Under the pieces are notes generated by a model. It ran no database searches. It saw nothing but the letters and a program-made list of their open reading frames with translations, and was not told the origin of the DNA. The position numbers were made by a program, and so were the translations under genes. From Antedon mediterranea (lineage: Eukaryota > Echinodermata > Crinoidea > Comatulida > Antedonidae), in contig NC_092678.1 in NCBI RefSeq assembly GCF_964355755.1, positions 11,320,922 to 11,384,921 on the forward strand: 64,000 nucleotides of DNA, written 5' to 3'. Shown in pieces: positions 43,480 to 54,493 of this stretch (position 1 is the first letter of the stretch; each line of letters begins with the position of its first letter).

Positions 43480-46022
43480 CTTGGTGCCTTCAAAATAATT
43501 CTGGCCATTTGGTATTGTAAATTATCTAACTTATTTAGTGAACCTTTAGAGTTACATAACCATATTGCAGAGGGGTAATTAATTGTTGGTAGTCCTATTG
43601 TTCTCCATAAAAGATCACCGTAGTACAGTATACCCTATTGAAATCATTCTGATTGTTTATAATAGAGGTAATAATATAGGCTATTATCCGATTTCCCTTT
43701 TTGCTTACTTCATTAATATTGTCTGAATCTGTATATGAACGTGATATTATTACACCAAGATGTTTATACCTTTCTATTTCTGTGATATAATGATTACCAT
43801 GGGCTCCATGTTCTGTATGGATTAACTCTTTGCCCTGTGACCAGCACATTTGATTTGTCAAAATTAAACTCTAATTTCCATGTTTGTGAATAATCACTTG
43901 CTACTTTAAGTAGTTTTTACAAGTTCAGACTCATTGTCACCGATTAAAAACCACGTCATCAGCAAAGAATATTGCACCTATTTGTGTGCCATAGATTTGA
44001 ACACCTAGTTTATGATATTTGATTAGGTTATTTAGTTCATTAATGTAAATAGAAAAAAGAACTGGTGACAATGAACAGCCTTCATTAATGCTAAACTTAT
44101 CAGATTCTGTCATTGAAAAAAAATTTGCATTTAACATCATTGTACATATTTCTTAGTAAGTTAAGGAGTTTACCACGGATACCAATTCTTTTGGCAGCAG
44201 CAATTAACCCTTGTCGCCAGACTGAATCAAAAGCTTTTTTAAAGTCCAAAAAGGCCAGAAATGTTTTTTTTTTACCCTCAGCACGCCTTGTGGCGATAAT
44301 GCTTTTCAAGACAAAAATGTGGTCTTCACATCTTCTGTCTGTCCGAAAGCCCCCTTGGACTTCACCAAGGATGTCATTTTCTTCTAAAAATTGAGAAATA
44401 TTATATGCAATAATTCGATTAAAAATGTTAGAAGCACATGAATTAAGTGTGATACCTCGATAGTTGTTGAGATCACGTCGATCTCCTTTTTTAAATATTG
44501 GGATAATTATCCCTTCATTCCATTCATTCGGTATAGTTTCAGTTTGTATAATTCTGGTAAACAATTTTTGGAGTGATAATGTGATTAGATTGCCTCTGTT
44601 TTTTAACATTTCATTTGTTATAGAGTCAATACCTCCTGGACTTTTGTTATTTTTTGCCTTTGATATAGCATAAGCGACTTTAAGATTGGGATCCTACTCG
44701 ACATCATCAAATGATAACAAAAATATGATAACAACACTGAATATCATTACTGTTACTATTATTATTATCGTGGGAAGAGTGAAGAATATCGTTATTATTA
44801 GTTGTATTAAATTTTGCAATATTGCCGAAGTGTAATTTTAGCGAATTTTTCATATCGTCATGGTCTGAAAAATATCTTGAAGTTCCTGGTATTATAATTT
44901 TTTAGCAATTTGATATTTTCTTTTGCATAATTTTGCGTTTAAAAGGTGATTTAAAGAATTTCCGCTTCTCTTGGTATGTTTTTCATAGAGAATTACAATA
45001 ATTGATATCAAAATCAATATTATGTAATCTATGTGCTCGACACGATTGTCTTCGTTGTATTTATCGCATATTTTGTTTCTTTATCAAACCATATCTTTTT
45101 GTTTGATCTCGTTTTCTTATAGCCTATTGTATTCTCTGCAACTAGCGTAACTTTTTTTTTCCCCTCTACCCAAGCATCGTTCACATCTAAACGACTAGAG
45201 TCATAGTTAATTGAACAGTACTAAAATCACTCCAATCGTTAGGGATATTCCAATGTTTTGTGTTAGTTTTTGTCACCTTACTGGTTTTACAAATATTATT
45301 CTCTATTACTGTGATTACAAGCATGTTATGATCACTTACAGTCCAAATTTATCAATAAACAACTCTTTTGTTACTCCATAGGTTTCTTGTGAAACAATGG
45401 CGTAATCTAGTATGCTGGCTTGGTTCTTTTGTACCCAAGTTAAAGTACCAGCACATTTGTCAGAGGCGTTAAGCATAGTTAATTCACCATTATTACAAAG
45501 GTCAATTAACCCTTGACCATTATCATTAGTAATAGGATTTCCCCCTTTAATCATGTTACCTACTTTACCATTAAAATCCCCAAGGATAATGATTTTGGCA
45601 TCTTCATTATTATCTTTAATTATAAAAATTTCCGAAAGCAGAGCTGTATACAATTCATCGGTGAGGCATTTATCAGACCCTTCACATGGGAAGTAACAAA
45701 CTGCAACATGGTATATAAAGTCTGTGTTACCTCCAAATTGTACCTTTGTCCAACACATTTCTAAGTCATCTGATTGTGAATTTAAAAGATCATTTTCCAA
45801 AATTTTAATATTTTTATTTATAAGCAATCCAATTCCCCCTTGTGATTTTTTGGCACCCTTTTGTCTGTTTTTTGTAATATCTATGACTTCATCATTATTT
45901 AGAAAAGTTTCAACCATTCCAAAGATATCAAATTTTTGTTGTTGGATGATATAACTTATTTCCTTTTTCTTACTCTTATATCCTCTAATATTATGAAAGG
46001 CAATTTTGATGTTTGAGTTCAA
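43480..46022 (-). pseudogene. LINE 'L-c' ORF2 (endonuclease plus RT), minus strand
   Basis: Minus strand in order: 46022-45336 endonuclease (IAFHNIRGYKSKKKEIS, IFGMVETFLNND, GGIGLLINKNI, IIILGDFNGKVG, LDYAIVS). A broken stretch at 45335-44610 follows. Then RT 44609-44100 (IPNEWNEGIIIPIFKKGDRR, NNYRGITLN, GGFRTDRRCEDHIF, FLAFLDFKKAFDSVWRQGL), then GCSLSPVLFSIYINELN and the catalytic FADD (FFADDVVF) to 43937. The thumb region YKHLGVIIS runs to 43595. Several frameshifts make it inactive. Its 3' end abuts the satellite. Confidence 0.92.
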
Positions 46023-46312
46023 TTTTAAAGATTTCTTTTTCCCTCTTCTAACTCTTTTTCGTTTTAAGGGTGAACTATTGTGTTCATTATTTACATAACT
46101 ATCATCATAATATTGTTTCTCATTATTTACAGAGGTAACATGATTAATGGGGTTGCATCATATTTGCATTATCAGTACAAGAGAAACAATCAGTACATTC
46201 ATCAAACAATAAATCAAAATTAAAAGAATGGTTAATAACATAAGAATTAGTTAGTTTATATTTGTACATATTATCATAATTTACACTTAAGTTAGTATTA
46301 GTATCTTTCCGC

Positions 46313-46714
46313 TCAGATGGCTTCCCATGGTGGGTACGGCATCATCTTCTTTGCCAAATTCCTACATACGTTATGATTCTCCTTGTGGCCTTGTTGCTTG
46401 CAGGATCTGCATCTGATTGGCTGTCCATGCTTACAGTCCTTCATTACGTGATTCGTTTCTCCGCAAAAGTAACATCTTGTTGTTTTCTTTGTTTGTGATT
46501 GGTGTAAACGGGGTTGAAATTCCTTCTTACCTTGATGAGTTTTCCTGATTTTAATTATTTGGTGAACGTCGTTGATGTTATTGATAAGAAGCTTGGTTCC
46601 CTGAGTACTTAGATGTAGTTTACTTCTGTTTAAAGTAGATGTTTCGCATTTATTGTTTGAAAGTTTAAAAGATAAGTCATTGTCAGACACCACACAATCC
46701 ATTTCCTTAGCCAT
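46313..46714 (-). pseudogene. LINE 'L-c' ORF1 C-terminus with CCHC knuckles
   Basis: The open frame has two zinc knuckles in tandem: CYFCGETNHVMKDCKHG and CRSCKQQGHKENHNVC. This is typical of the nucleic-acid-binding ORF1 protein of LINEs. It precedes L-c ORF2 on the same strand by about 290 bp, as expected. The 5' part is missing: homology stops at 46714 where another element begins. Confidence 0.85.
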
Positions 46715-46726
46715 TTCTGTTATGTT

Positions 46727-47165
46727 ATGTTAACGTTCAATCGATCCACTCTCTGCTGGAGTATTTCTTCATCACCACGTGGGCATACAGTAGATAGTAT
46801 TAGCTTTGTTTGTAAAATTTACACTGAAACAATTCAGCATATATTTTATGGTTGTATCCATGCAAATACTTTGTGGGCTTTTGTTATTCAACAAATTAAA
46901 AGCAAACAAATGAATAGAAGGAATTATAATTTAGAGAAACCCCTTACAAGAGAATGCATTTCATTTGGTAATGCTTACAATGCTGTAAATAATCTTGTCA
47001 TAGTTATTGTCTTGGGTAAATGGATAACTAAGAAGATATACCTTTTACATTTTATGTTTGCCTTTTGTTTTTGCCTTTTGAGAATTTAATTTTGTTTTGC
47101 CTCATGTCACCGCTGTGTCGGTTTTGTTTTTTCTTTTGCATATTTATACTGAATTTAAAAAAAAG
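46727..47165 (+). pseudogene. LINE 3' end with zf-RVT-like region (plus strand)
   Basis: The + frame reads FVCKIYTETIQHIFYGCIHA (a degenerate C..C..H..C RT-associated finger), then GNAYNAVNNLVIVIVLGKWI, as in the C-terminus of L1/Tx1-type ORF2 proteins. It is followed by a 3' UTR and A-rich end near 47160. It lies head-to-head with L-c ORF1, separated by 12 bp. Confidence 0.6.
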
Positions 47166-47829
47166 TTCGCTTGCCAGCTCCGGTTAATCCAATACATTGT
47201 GGATGATATTATAAGCACCATGGCATAACGAGCCCTCAATTGGTTTTCCTTTGTAAGATTTTATAGTACAATTGTTGGTACAGGTTACAGGTTTATTTGT
47301 GATTGTTGTGTTCTGTGAAGCTGGGGATCGAGTTGGTGAACTCGCCATAGTTTGTTATAGTCAAGCTTGGCTTTCTTCAGTACAGGAAGTATTATATGTA
47401 ATCAATTGTAGCTTGATGCTGGTAAAGACAATAGGGTTGTTTGGCTTGGCTTTTAACCTCAGTACTCTCCTTTCAAGTTGGCTTCTATTTTAAGCACTGG
47501 CCTAGCTTTGAGGCTACAAAAATCGATTTAAATTTACTTGAAAAAATTACGAATATCACCAGTCATATTCGTAACTAAAAAACGAGTATTAGTTTTTTAT
47601 ACAAAGCAACGCACAGTAGGCCTACCTGCGCTTCGCTCAAATTTCTGGGAATTATATTGACATTTTCAATTACCATTTTCGCACCCCATATATTGAATTT
47701 ACCTTGAATTACCTTGAATTTACCTTGAACTTCGGACATTGAGAACTAGCTCATTTGTCCCTCCATCGTCATAACTGCAGACTCTTCATTAACGTACGGG
47801 CGAAACTTGATGTGGTGGTCAGTGGTCAG
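47166..47829. other. Unassigned sequence
   Basis: No supported feature. TACCTTGAATT is repeated three times near 47700-47730. Confidence 0.5.
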
Positions 47830-48445
47830 ACCAATTAATATTTAGCAATGCCCGATTTGAACTCATTGACCGATTGTGCCTCTACTACATGACTGGGTAA
47901 TGAGTTCCAATCATCTACCACTCTTACCGAATATGCACTCTTTCTAACGTTTAATTTTATCTTGGGTTTAGAGACCTTGAAACTGTGTCCTCTAGTTTGT
48001 TTATAATTAGATTTTGCAAAGAGCTTCTCATCATTTATTTTCTCATACTTATTAAATATTTTAAATGTTTGTAATACATCAGCCCTTTTCTTTCTAAATA
48101 CTAACGTAGGTAGGTCCAAAGCCTTCAACCTCTCTTCGTATGGTTTGTGTCTTAATTAGGACACCAGCCTTGTTGATCTCTGTTGAACTTTCTCCAGTCT
48201 GTCTTTATCTTTTTGATATAGTGGGATCTATGAGCTACCTCCATATTCCATCTTGGGTCTAACCATAGCTTTATACAGATACATGTAACTAGAGCTATCA
48301 AGATATTTGAAGGACCTACATATTATCCCCAGCATCATATTTGCAGATCTAGCAACTTTTGTAGTATGAGCCGAAAAATTCAATTTATGATCTATTAAAA
48401 TCCCCAGATCGGTTTCTTGTGTTACACTCTCAATGATCACTTTGG
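47830..48445 (-). pseudogene. CR1-like LINE ORF2 C-terminus, minus strand
   Basis: Two minus-strand pieces: 48440-48228 (TDLGILIDHKLNFSAHTTK, YLYKAMVRPKMEYGG) and, after a damaged join, 48128-47835 (LDLPTLVFRKKRADVLQTFK, NYKQTRGHSFKV, VRVVDDWNSLPSHVV). These are the standard thumb and tail blocks of CR1-group LINEs. The upstream RT is absent. Confidence 0.9.
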
Positions 48446-48855
48446 AAGGACCTTCTCCAATAAATTATATTAGTTCACAAAACTAAAAATATAAATTTTT
48501 AACGACGTGGGATAACATTTTAGGCCCTATTTTGTGTCAGTTAGCTAGTTTTACAGACGTTTTTTAGACATGCAACCGTTGGTGGCGCTAATTAGGACCA
48601 CATTTTGGAGATTTGGCATTATTTTTCCCAATCTGGAATTATTTGAGACTAAATTTTATCGCTGGCAAAAACGCTGTACGTCTGTTCACCATAGCAACAC
48701 GGCGGACGTACAACAAATAACAGCCAGGCAGTGTGTGTCGCATCAAAGAACTTCTTTGGTCGCATGCATGATGCTCCTGCAGCAAGATCATCATCCCCCG
48801 GCCGTATAAGAATAAGTTGTTTGTTCCCGTTTGTTCCTAGCATGTATGGCAATTT
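48446..48855. other. Unassigned sequence
   Basis: Overlapping open frames on both strands at 48570-48860 have no recognisable motifs. I see no repeat boundary. Confidence 0.45.
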
Positions 48856-49320
48856 ATTCAATATCCTAGCCTAGGCCTAGGCTACATCATACAGTAGTCT
48901 AATCATGGTCCATCCATGGAGGGGTTATACCTCCATGGTCTAATAATATAATAGTAGCCTAGGCCTAGGCTGCCTAGGCTAGAGAGGCTAGGCCCCTCTA
49001 CTAGCTACCTACTAGGCCTAGCCTAGGACTCTAGCCTAGTACCAGTAGTAGTATTAGTAACTTAATTTATTTATGCCTCTAGGCCTAGGCCTAGTTGGCC
49101 CTATTTAGCCTAGGCCTAGCCTAGATATCGTAATTCGATACATTAGGGATTACGGTCGAAGAGCAATATGGCAATGCAATAGCCTATAAGGGCTAGGGCC
49201 TAGGCCCTAGCTAGGCCTACTGTGTATAATTGTAAAGATTTCTGTATCTACAATCAATCGTTTCACTTGTTTCACATTCAGGTAATCAGTAAAACAATAA
49301 TTAGGCCTCTAGCTAGGCCT
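48856..49320. repeat. AGGCCTAG-rich palindromic cluster
   Basis: Dozens of overlapping GGCCTAGGC / AGCCTAGGCC / CTAGGCCTA words, with a local inverted pair (TCCATGGAGGGG ... CCTCCATGG). No coding. Such words are a compositional hallmark in several echinoderm and hemichordate genomes. Confidence 0.75.
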
Positions 49321-49325
49321 TGCTT

Positions 49326-49415
49326 GGCGGAAGCCGATCACTCCGGCCGCGATTCACTCCGGCCGCCGTATCAGTTTAGCGCGATGTTATGTACTCCGAC
49401 CGCTATTCAATTCGA
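49326..49415 (+). repeat. Iterated CACTCCGGCCGC motif
   Basis: GATCACTCCGGCCGC, GATTCACTCCGGCCGC and TGTACTCCGACCGC occur within 80 bp in one orientation, GC-rich against the background. They may be the end of another element just left of element A. Confidence 0.6.
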
Positions 49416-49467
49416 CTTCCTGTGCAAAGGGGCTGTTACATTAGTATGGATTGGAGCACCCATATTT

Positions 49468-51051
49468 GGGCAGTTTTGAAAAAAATGGCTCCTTTCAGTT
49501 TTTGCCTAGTATAACTAAATTGAAGCCATTTCCAGATTAGAGAATTATTCTGAAATATGTGCAAACATAATACTATTTTTATGTCAAAAGATTATCTTCT
49601 TACAATTACATGTTTGTAAAAAAAATATTATGCCCGATTATGATGCAGAAATGGTCAGGAGTGTAACACTTTTTTTAGACATGAAAAAATGCATATGCAT
49701 TTTCAAAGATCTGTACACTAAAACCACTCCTCAAATTTAACTGGCAGATGCATATTCTGAAAAAGTAAATTGTATAAATTTAAAAAAAAGCAATCATGAT
49801 GACATTTATCTTGTATACCTTACTTAAAATATTTGATATGACATTAATAAACCATAATATAAAAATAACGCTTAAAAAAGAACGACGTTTCGACTCCATC
49901 ATGGGGTCATTATCAAGTCCAATGAATAAAATATAAAACAACTAATTAAATAGCACAAGCCAAGGGTCAAAGTTTAAATAACAAAAGACCTATTGTCTAA
50001 CATCCTGTCAAATGAAAAGCTTAGCTTTTACAGAGTCACTTTGTTTATTCAGACTAGGTTTTAATTGTCTGATATACAACATTTCATAGATAAGACAGTC
50101 AAAACCACTTATTAAAAAACGAGGACAAATTGCAATATTTGGAAAAAATATTAAAAATATTAAATAAGGTAGGAAGTTAAGCCATTTTTCTTTCTTGTTG
50201 AATGCTGACAGTAGTTGTTGTGGCACTCAAAAATATGATATTGAATGCAGTTATCAATTTAATGAATGAATGGTTCATAATTGCCTATCAACTACCCCAA
50301 AATGTCAGGAGTGTTATGGTTAAACTATATTAGAATTGCGATTAATGTATATTGTTATAATAAGTACAGTATTTCCCATTAGAATTGTAATGTTTGTGTA
50401 AACACACATCTTTTTTACCACTATTATGTCTACCTCATGATTTTGAAGGGACTTGTTTTGCTCTCATAACCATGCTATAATAGTAAATACTAATGTCAGG
50501 AGTGTAATACCCCACAGAGCAATGTACTGTATAGCATTACAATAGCGGAACACTGTATTGCCATACCCTGTAGTGAAATCCAAACTTTCAGTATTTATTG
50601 GTTTTACCAAGTTGTCATTTTTAAAAATAGTTACAAGCTTCTGTACAACAGATTATTTGAAAAATAAAAACTTTTAGCATACTGGTTTTAAAACATATGA
50701 TTTTTTTTTTATATTTATTATATTTTTTCTATCTTTGTCTACTGTATGTAAAAAAATTGTATTTTTTCTGTTATCCAATTAGTATACTGACAGTTGAAAC
50801 TTACAAATATTATACTAATAAATACTTATAAAAATCAAAAGAAGTGTTTACATATTTTTTTCAAAAAATAAAATTGTTTTTTTGTATTAAACATGTAAAA
50901 AAAAAAGGTTAATCAAATTGTTTTGTCAGATCCTTGATTTGTTCCCTAGAATGTAACCTTGTGTCAACATAATAAGACATAAATGGTAGTAATATGCAAG
51001 AAAAAAAATTCAATATGTCCCAATTTGGAGCCATTTTTTTCAAAACTGCCC
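49468..51051. mobile_element. Element A: DNA transposon with GGGCAGTTTTG ends
   Basis: Perfect 25-bp terminal inverted repeats (49468-49492 begins GGGCAGTTTTGAAAA; 51027-51051 is its exact reverse complement) and ATTT on both sides. The motif GTCAGGAGTGTAAYAC occurs at 49654, 50304 and 50495, always in the same orientation. The interior holds a Penelope-like fragment and AT-rich DNA; no transposase. Confidence 0.85.
49850..50226 (-). pseudogene. Penelope-like element 3' fragment (GIY-YIG C-terminus)
   Basis: The minus-strand frame 50226-50008 ends FDCLIYEMLYIRQLKPSLNK then QSDSVKAKLFI, the C-terminal block of Penelope-like endonucleases (E of EMLYI is the expected GIY-YIG metal-binding Glu). 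Downstream on the same strand, GACTTGATAATGACCCC and GGAGTCGAAACGTCG (49920-49881) resemble the Penelope terminal-repeat ribozyme region. The RT and most of the nuclease are lost. Confidence 0.75.
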
Positions 51052-51090
51052 ATTTACGTTTTCTATACTGTTTAGTGTTAACAGTGTTAT

Positions 51091-52430
51091 GGGCAATTTC
51101 ACAGTAACCTAGGCCATCAGTAATAACTGAGAAATAAGCAAATAGCTCTTCATCAGGTTGTATTTGTCTGATTTAGTTTGTCATTTTTGATAAATCACCT
51201 GATGGGCAAACTACAAATAAAAATTGTATTGAGCTACGATGAAAACTTTTGTTACAGCAGCCAAAAATGTCATGTTTTTGGACAAAATTGAGTGTCTCAT
51301 TACAAAAGATCATTTTTATGAAATGCATTGTTGTTGTTTGTATGTATATATATTTATAAGAATTATGTACATTTAAATTGGTTGATCTACCCCCAAACGT
51401 ATAAGGTGTAAACAATGAGTGTGAAATGTATACATGTTTAACTTTTTTGTTGTTTTTATTATTGTAATTCTGTCCGTTCAAAATGTCCACTCCGACACGT
51501 TGGCTTTATCCAGAGCAAATAAGTAAGCAAGTCTACTGTTTTTCATCTATATACAACACTAATAAGATTGACCATACATTAAAACTTAAATAATATATTT
51601 AACTGACAATTTGGCTGAGTGCCGGGGAATCGAAATCTGTCCACTCCGACACCTCATAAACTACTATTAATTTTTATGTTAATAATATAAAAAGTTGAAT
51701 ATTCATAGCAAAAATTATAAGCTGACATACTACAATTAATATAATGTACATATAATGTTTCTAAACCCAAGTAATTCACTGTAATGCACTCTAATATGGT
51801 GTTCACTTAATGTCCACTCCGACACACATATTTGATCAAAGTAAAATGGCTGATTTTTTAACAACTATGAGACAATGATATGATATGCATATAACCTCTT
51901 GATTCTGTCAGGATCTTTATTTATTTATTCTTTCCTTAGCACTATTTTGTCCGTGAATTATCTTGATATCATTATCAGTTTCATCTAGCTAAGTCAATTT
52001 TTCAGAGTATATTCATTATGGCCAGGAATCGATGTGTTTATGTTTTCACGGTGCGCAATCAAACATTACGCGGTCTACGCGCGATTTAACGAAATCACGT
52101 TTGTAATCATATCTTCACAAGCATGAATCACTTTTAAACAAAATTTGGTACTCATAAATTTCAGGTCATATTTCATCATATGGCAATACAATTACGTGCG
52201 TAGCGCATATAATGCATGCGTAAAAAGTTCTAAATTGTCAGAATTTATTTCGATGAAATTAGAGTACGTTTCAGGCAATTTTAAGCATTTAAAAAATTGC
52301 CACGTTAATGCGCACTATTTTTGTCCGATTACTGTTGTATAACCTTTCTTTAATAATATCATATTTTCAACGCGAAACAGCGTTATGCGAGCATGTCAAA
52401 AGTGACAGGCTACGCACGTGTGTAAGTTAA
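51091..52430 (+). mobile_element. Element B, left part (TGTCCACTCCGACAC motif)
   Basis: Starts GGGCAATTTCACAG, like the ends of A and C. The 15-bp motif TGTCCACTCCGACAC occurs at 51484, 51638 and 51811 in the same orientation, with a shortened copy at 53409 (TGTCTCCGACAC). No matching right terminus was found, so B is either truncated or ends beyond the nested repeats that follow. No coding. Confidence 0.55.
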
Positions 52431-52449
52431 CAAAATGGTGAAAATATGC

Positions 52450-53046
52450 TAATCATGCTAGTCATCATTAATGGCATATTAAATTTTAAAAAATTAATTT
52501 CGACAATCAAACAACATTTTCTTAGGTCGAAATAACGAACTTAACATTAACTTTATTAAAGTTAAAAGTATATAGTTTGACAGTGCATCATTTTTTTAAA
52601 GATGTCATCATAGAAAAACATTACAATTCATTGCGGTATGTAATAATCTATCTGTACCAAAGTGGTTACTGCATAGTAAATACACGAGGAATCTTTCTAT
52701 AACTTTTAGTCAGTTGTGTTTGGCTCGGTGGTCTTTACTCGTGTCTATAGCATTCAAGGTACCGAGTTCGAGTCTCACCTTGGGAAACGAAACAAAAAAA
52801 GATTTTTTTTTTTATCCGTATTGTTTGTTCAATTGTATTTCTTAGTGTATAGATTATACACATTACACACATTTATAATGAAATCTAGATAAAAACACAA
52901 ATGTGGTTTATGACATTATAATACGCAGAAGGATCTTTGATCGGATTATGATACCAGCTATTGTATTTGCGTTAGCAAGATCCTATCATATATAAATAAG
53001 TCTAAAGATTCTGAGAAAATCAATCAATCAATTATCTTTATTTAAA
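52450..53046 (+). mobile_element. Second copy of the 36-kb Helitron-like repeat
   Basis: Reverse complement of 36270-36960: shares TTGTCGAAA/TTTCGACAATC, GCAATGAATTGTAATG-like, AAAGTGGTTACTGCATAGTA and ACCTTGGGAAACGAAAC. It ends at TTATCTTTATTTAAATCAA, just short of the hairpin present in the 36-kb copy. Confidence 0.75.
52718..52788 (+). repeat. tRNA-like segment (Pol III boxes) within the repeat
   Basis: A-box-like TGGCTCGGTGG at 52721 and B-box-like GAGTTCGAGTCTC near 52764. The spacing of about 43 bp is right for a tRNA-derived promoter. The cloverleaf is imperfect, and the same segment sits inside the repeat copy at 36.5 kb, so it is repeat-borne rather than a tRNA gene. Confidence 0.55.
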
Positions 53047-53419
53047 TCAACCACAAATTAACAATCCTTTGTTAAAAGACAGTTTTTATCATACTAAAGC
53101 TTAAAAAGTACAAAATGTTTAACACTGTACACTTATGAAGTGCCAACTGGTTGGTTTTAATGTGTTTATGGAATAGTAAGACCATTAATTTTTTGATTTG
53201 GATAAAACGTTCTATGACAAATTTAATTTTGTCTTACTCAAATGATGTTTTAGGCGTGGTCATGAGTGTTATACTGTAGTTGTACATTTTTGTTTTGTGT
53301 CAATTGGTGTCACTGTCATGTACTTATGCATAAAATAGCAAATTGAATTCATGCTTAATATAATAACAAAGTTTTTAATTTATTTATACTGTTATTCATG
53401 TCCAAAAATGTCTCCGACA
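53047..53419 (+). repeat. Repeat half, duplicated at 54165-54480
   Basis: AACAATCCTTTGTTAAAAGAC, GACAGTTTTTATCATACTAA and AAGTACAAAATGTTTAACAC recur in the same order and orientation after the nested MITE (54165-54290). The two are diverged copies of one element-B-related sequence. Confidence 0.65.
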
Positions 53420-53427
53420 CAAATGAA

Positions 53428-54156
53428 GGGTATTGCTAAACACCGCAAACCCCCGCAAACCTCCAAAAAAACATAGCAAACCCCACCGAACCAAATAAAA
53501 GTGATTGAATCATGTAGTGTACAACGCACTGGGTATATCAATGTAAAAAAATAATTAAATTTCTACTGTTAACAACTTATTTTTGGGGTAAAACATCATT
53601 TTTTGGTCAAAAATGATTGCTAAACCCCGCAAACCTCCAAAAAACCATAGCAAACCCCACCGAACCAACATAAAAGTGATTGAATAATGTAGTGTACGAC
53701 CCACTGGGTATATAAATTATTAAATTTCTACTGTTAGTGTTAACTACTTTTTTGGGGATAAAACATCATTTTTTGGTTAAATATTAGCAATCATTTTTGA
53801 CCAAAAAATGATGTTTTACCCAAAAAATAAGTAGTTAACAGTAGAAATTTAATATTTTTACATGGATATACCCAGTGGGTTGTACACTACATGATTCAAT
53901 CAGTTTTATGTTGGTTCGATGGGGTTTGCTATATTTTTTTGGAGGTTTGCAGGGTTTAGCAATCATTTTTGACCAAAAAATGATGTTTTACCCCAAAAAT
54001 AATTAGTTAACTAACAGTAAAAATGTATTATTTTTTTTACATGGATATACCCAGTGGGTTGTACACTACATGATTCAATCACTTTTATGTTGGTTCGATG
54101 GGGTTTGCTATGTTTTTTTGGAGGTTTGCGGGGGTTTGCGGGGTTTAGCAATACCC
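53428..54156. mobile_element. hAT-like foldback MITE with doubled arms
   Basis: Flanked by a perfect 8-bp duplication CAAATGAA (53420-53427, 54157-54164). Ends are GGGTATTGCTAAAC and GTTTAGCAATACCC. Each arm consists of two direct copies of a block (ACCGCAAACCTCCAAAAAA, ATAGCAAACCCCACCGAACC, TGTAGTGTAC, CCCACTGGGTATAT, AAAACATCATTTTTTGGT), so the order is x-x-x'-x' where x' is inverted. 729 bp, non-coding. The 8-bp TSD suggests hAT. Confidence 0.9.
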
Positions 54157-54493
54157 CAAATGAACAATCCTTGTTAAACGACAGTTTTTATCATGGTAAA
54201 GCTTAAAAGTACAAAATGTTAACACAGTAAGCTGTAGAAGTGGCAATTAGTTGGTTTTATGGTGTTTGTAGCTATATAATTATAATACCACAAATTTTTT
54301 ATTTGAGTCTAGTGTTTGCTAATTATTCAACATTTATTGTTAAAATTCTCAGACAAATTTAATTTTTCCACTCATATGATGTTTATATAAAGCGCGAGTA
54401 CATTTTTTGAATTGATACTCTGTACTAGTATTAGTAATTAAATATTAGCCAAATAAGTAGTGGCTTTTGTGTTATAATAAAAAATATTGAGAT

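Noticed and set aside
52718-52788. A genuine tRNA gene
   Set aside because: Boxes are present but stems are imperfect and the same segment is embedded in a second copy of the surrounding repeat.
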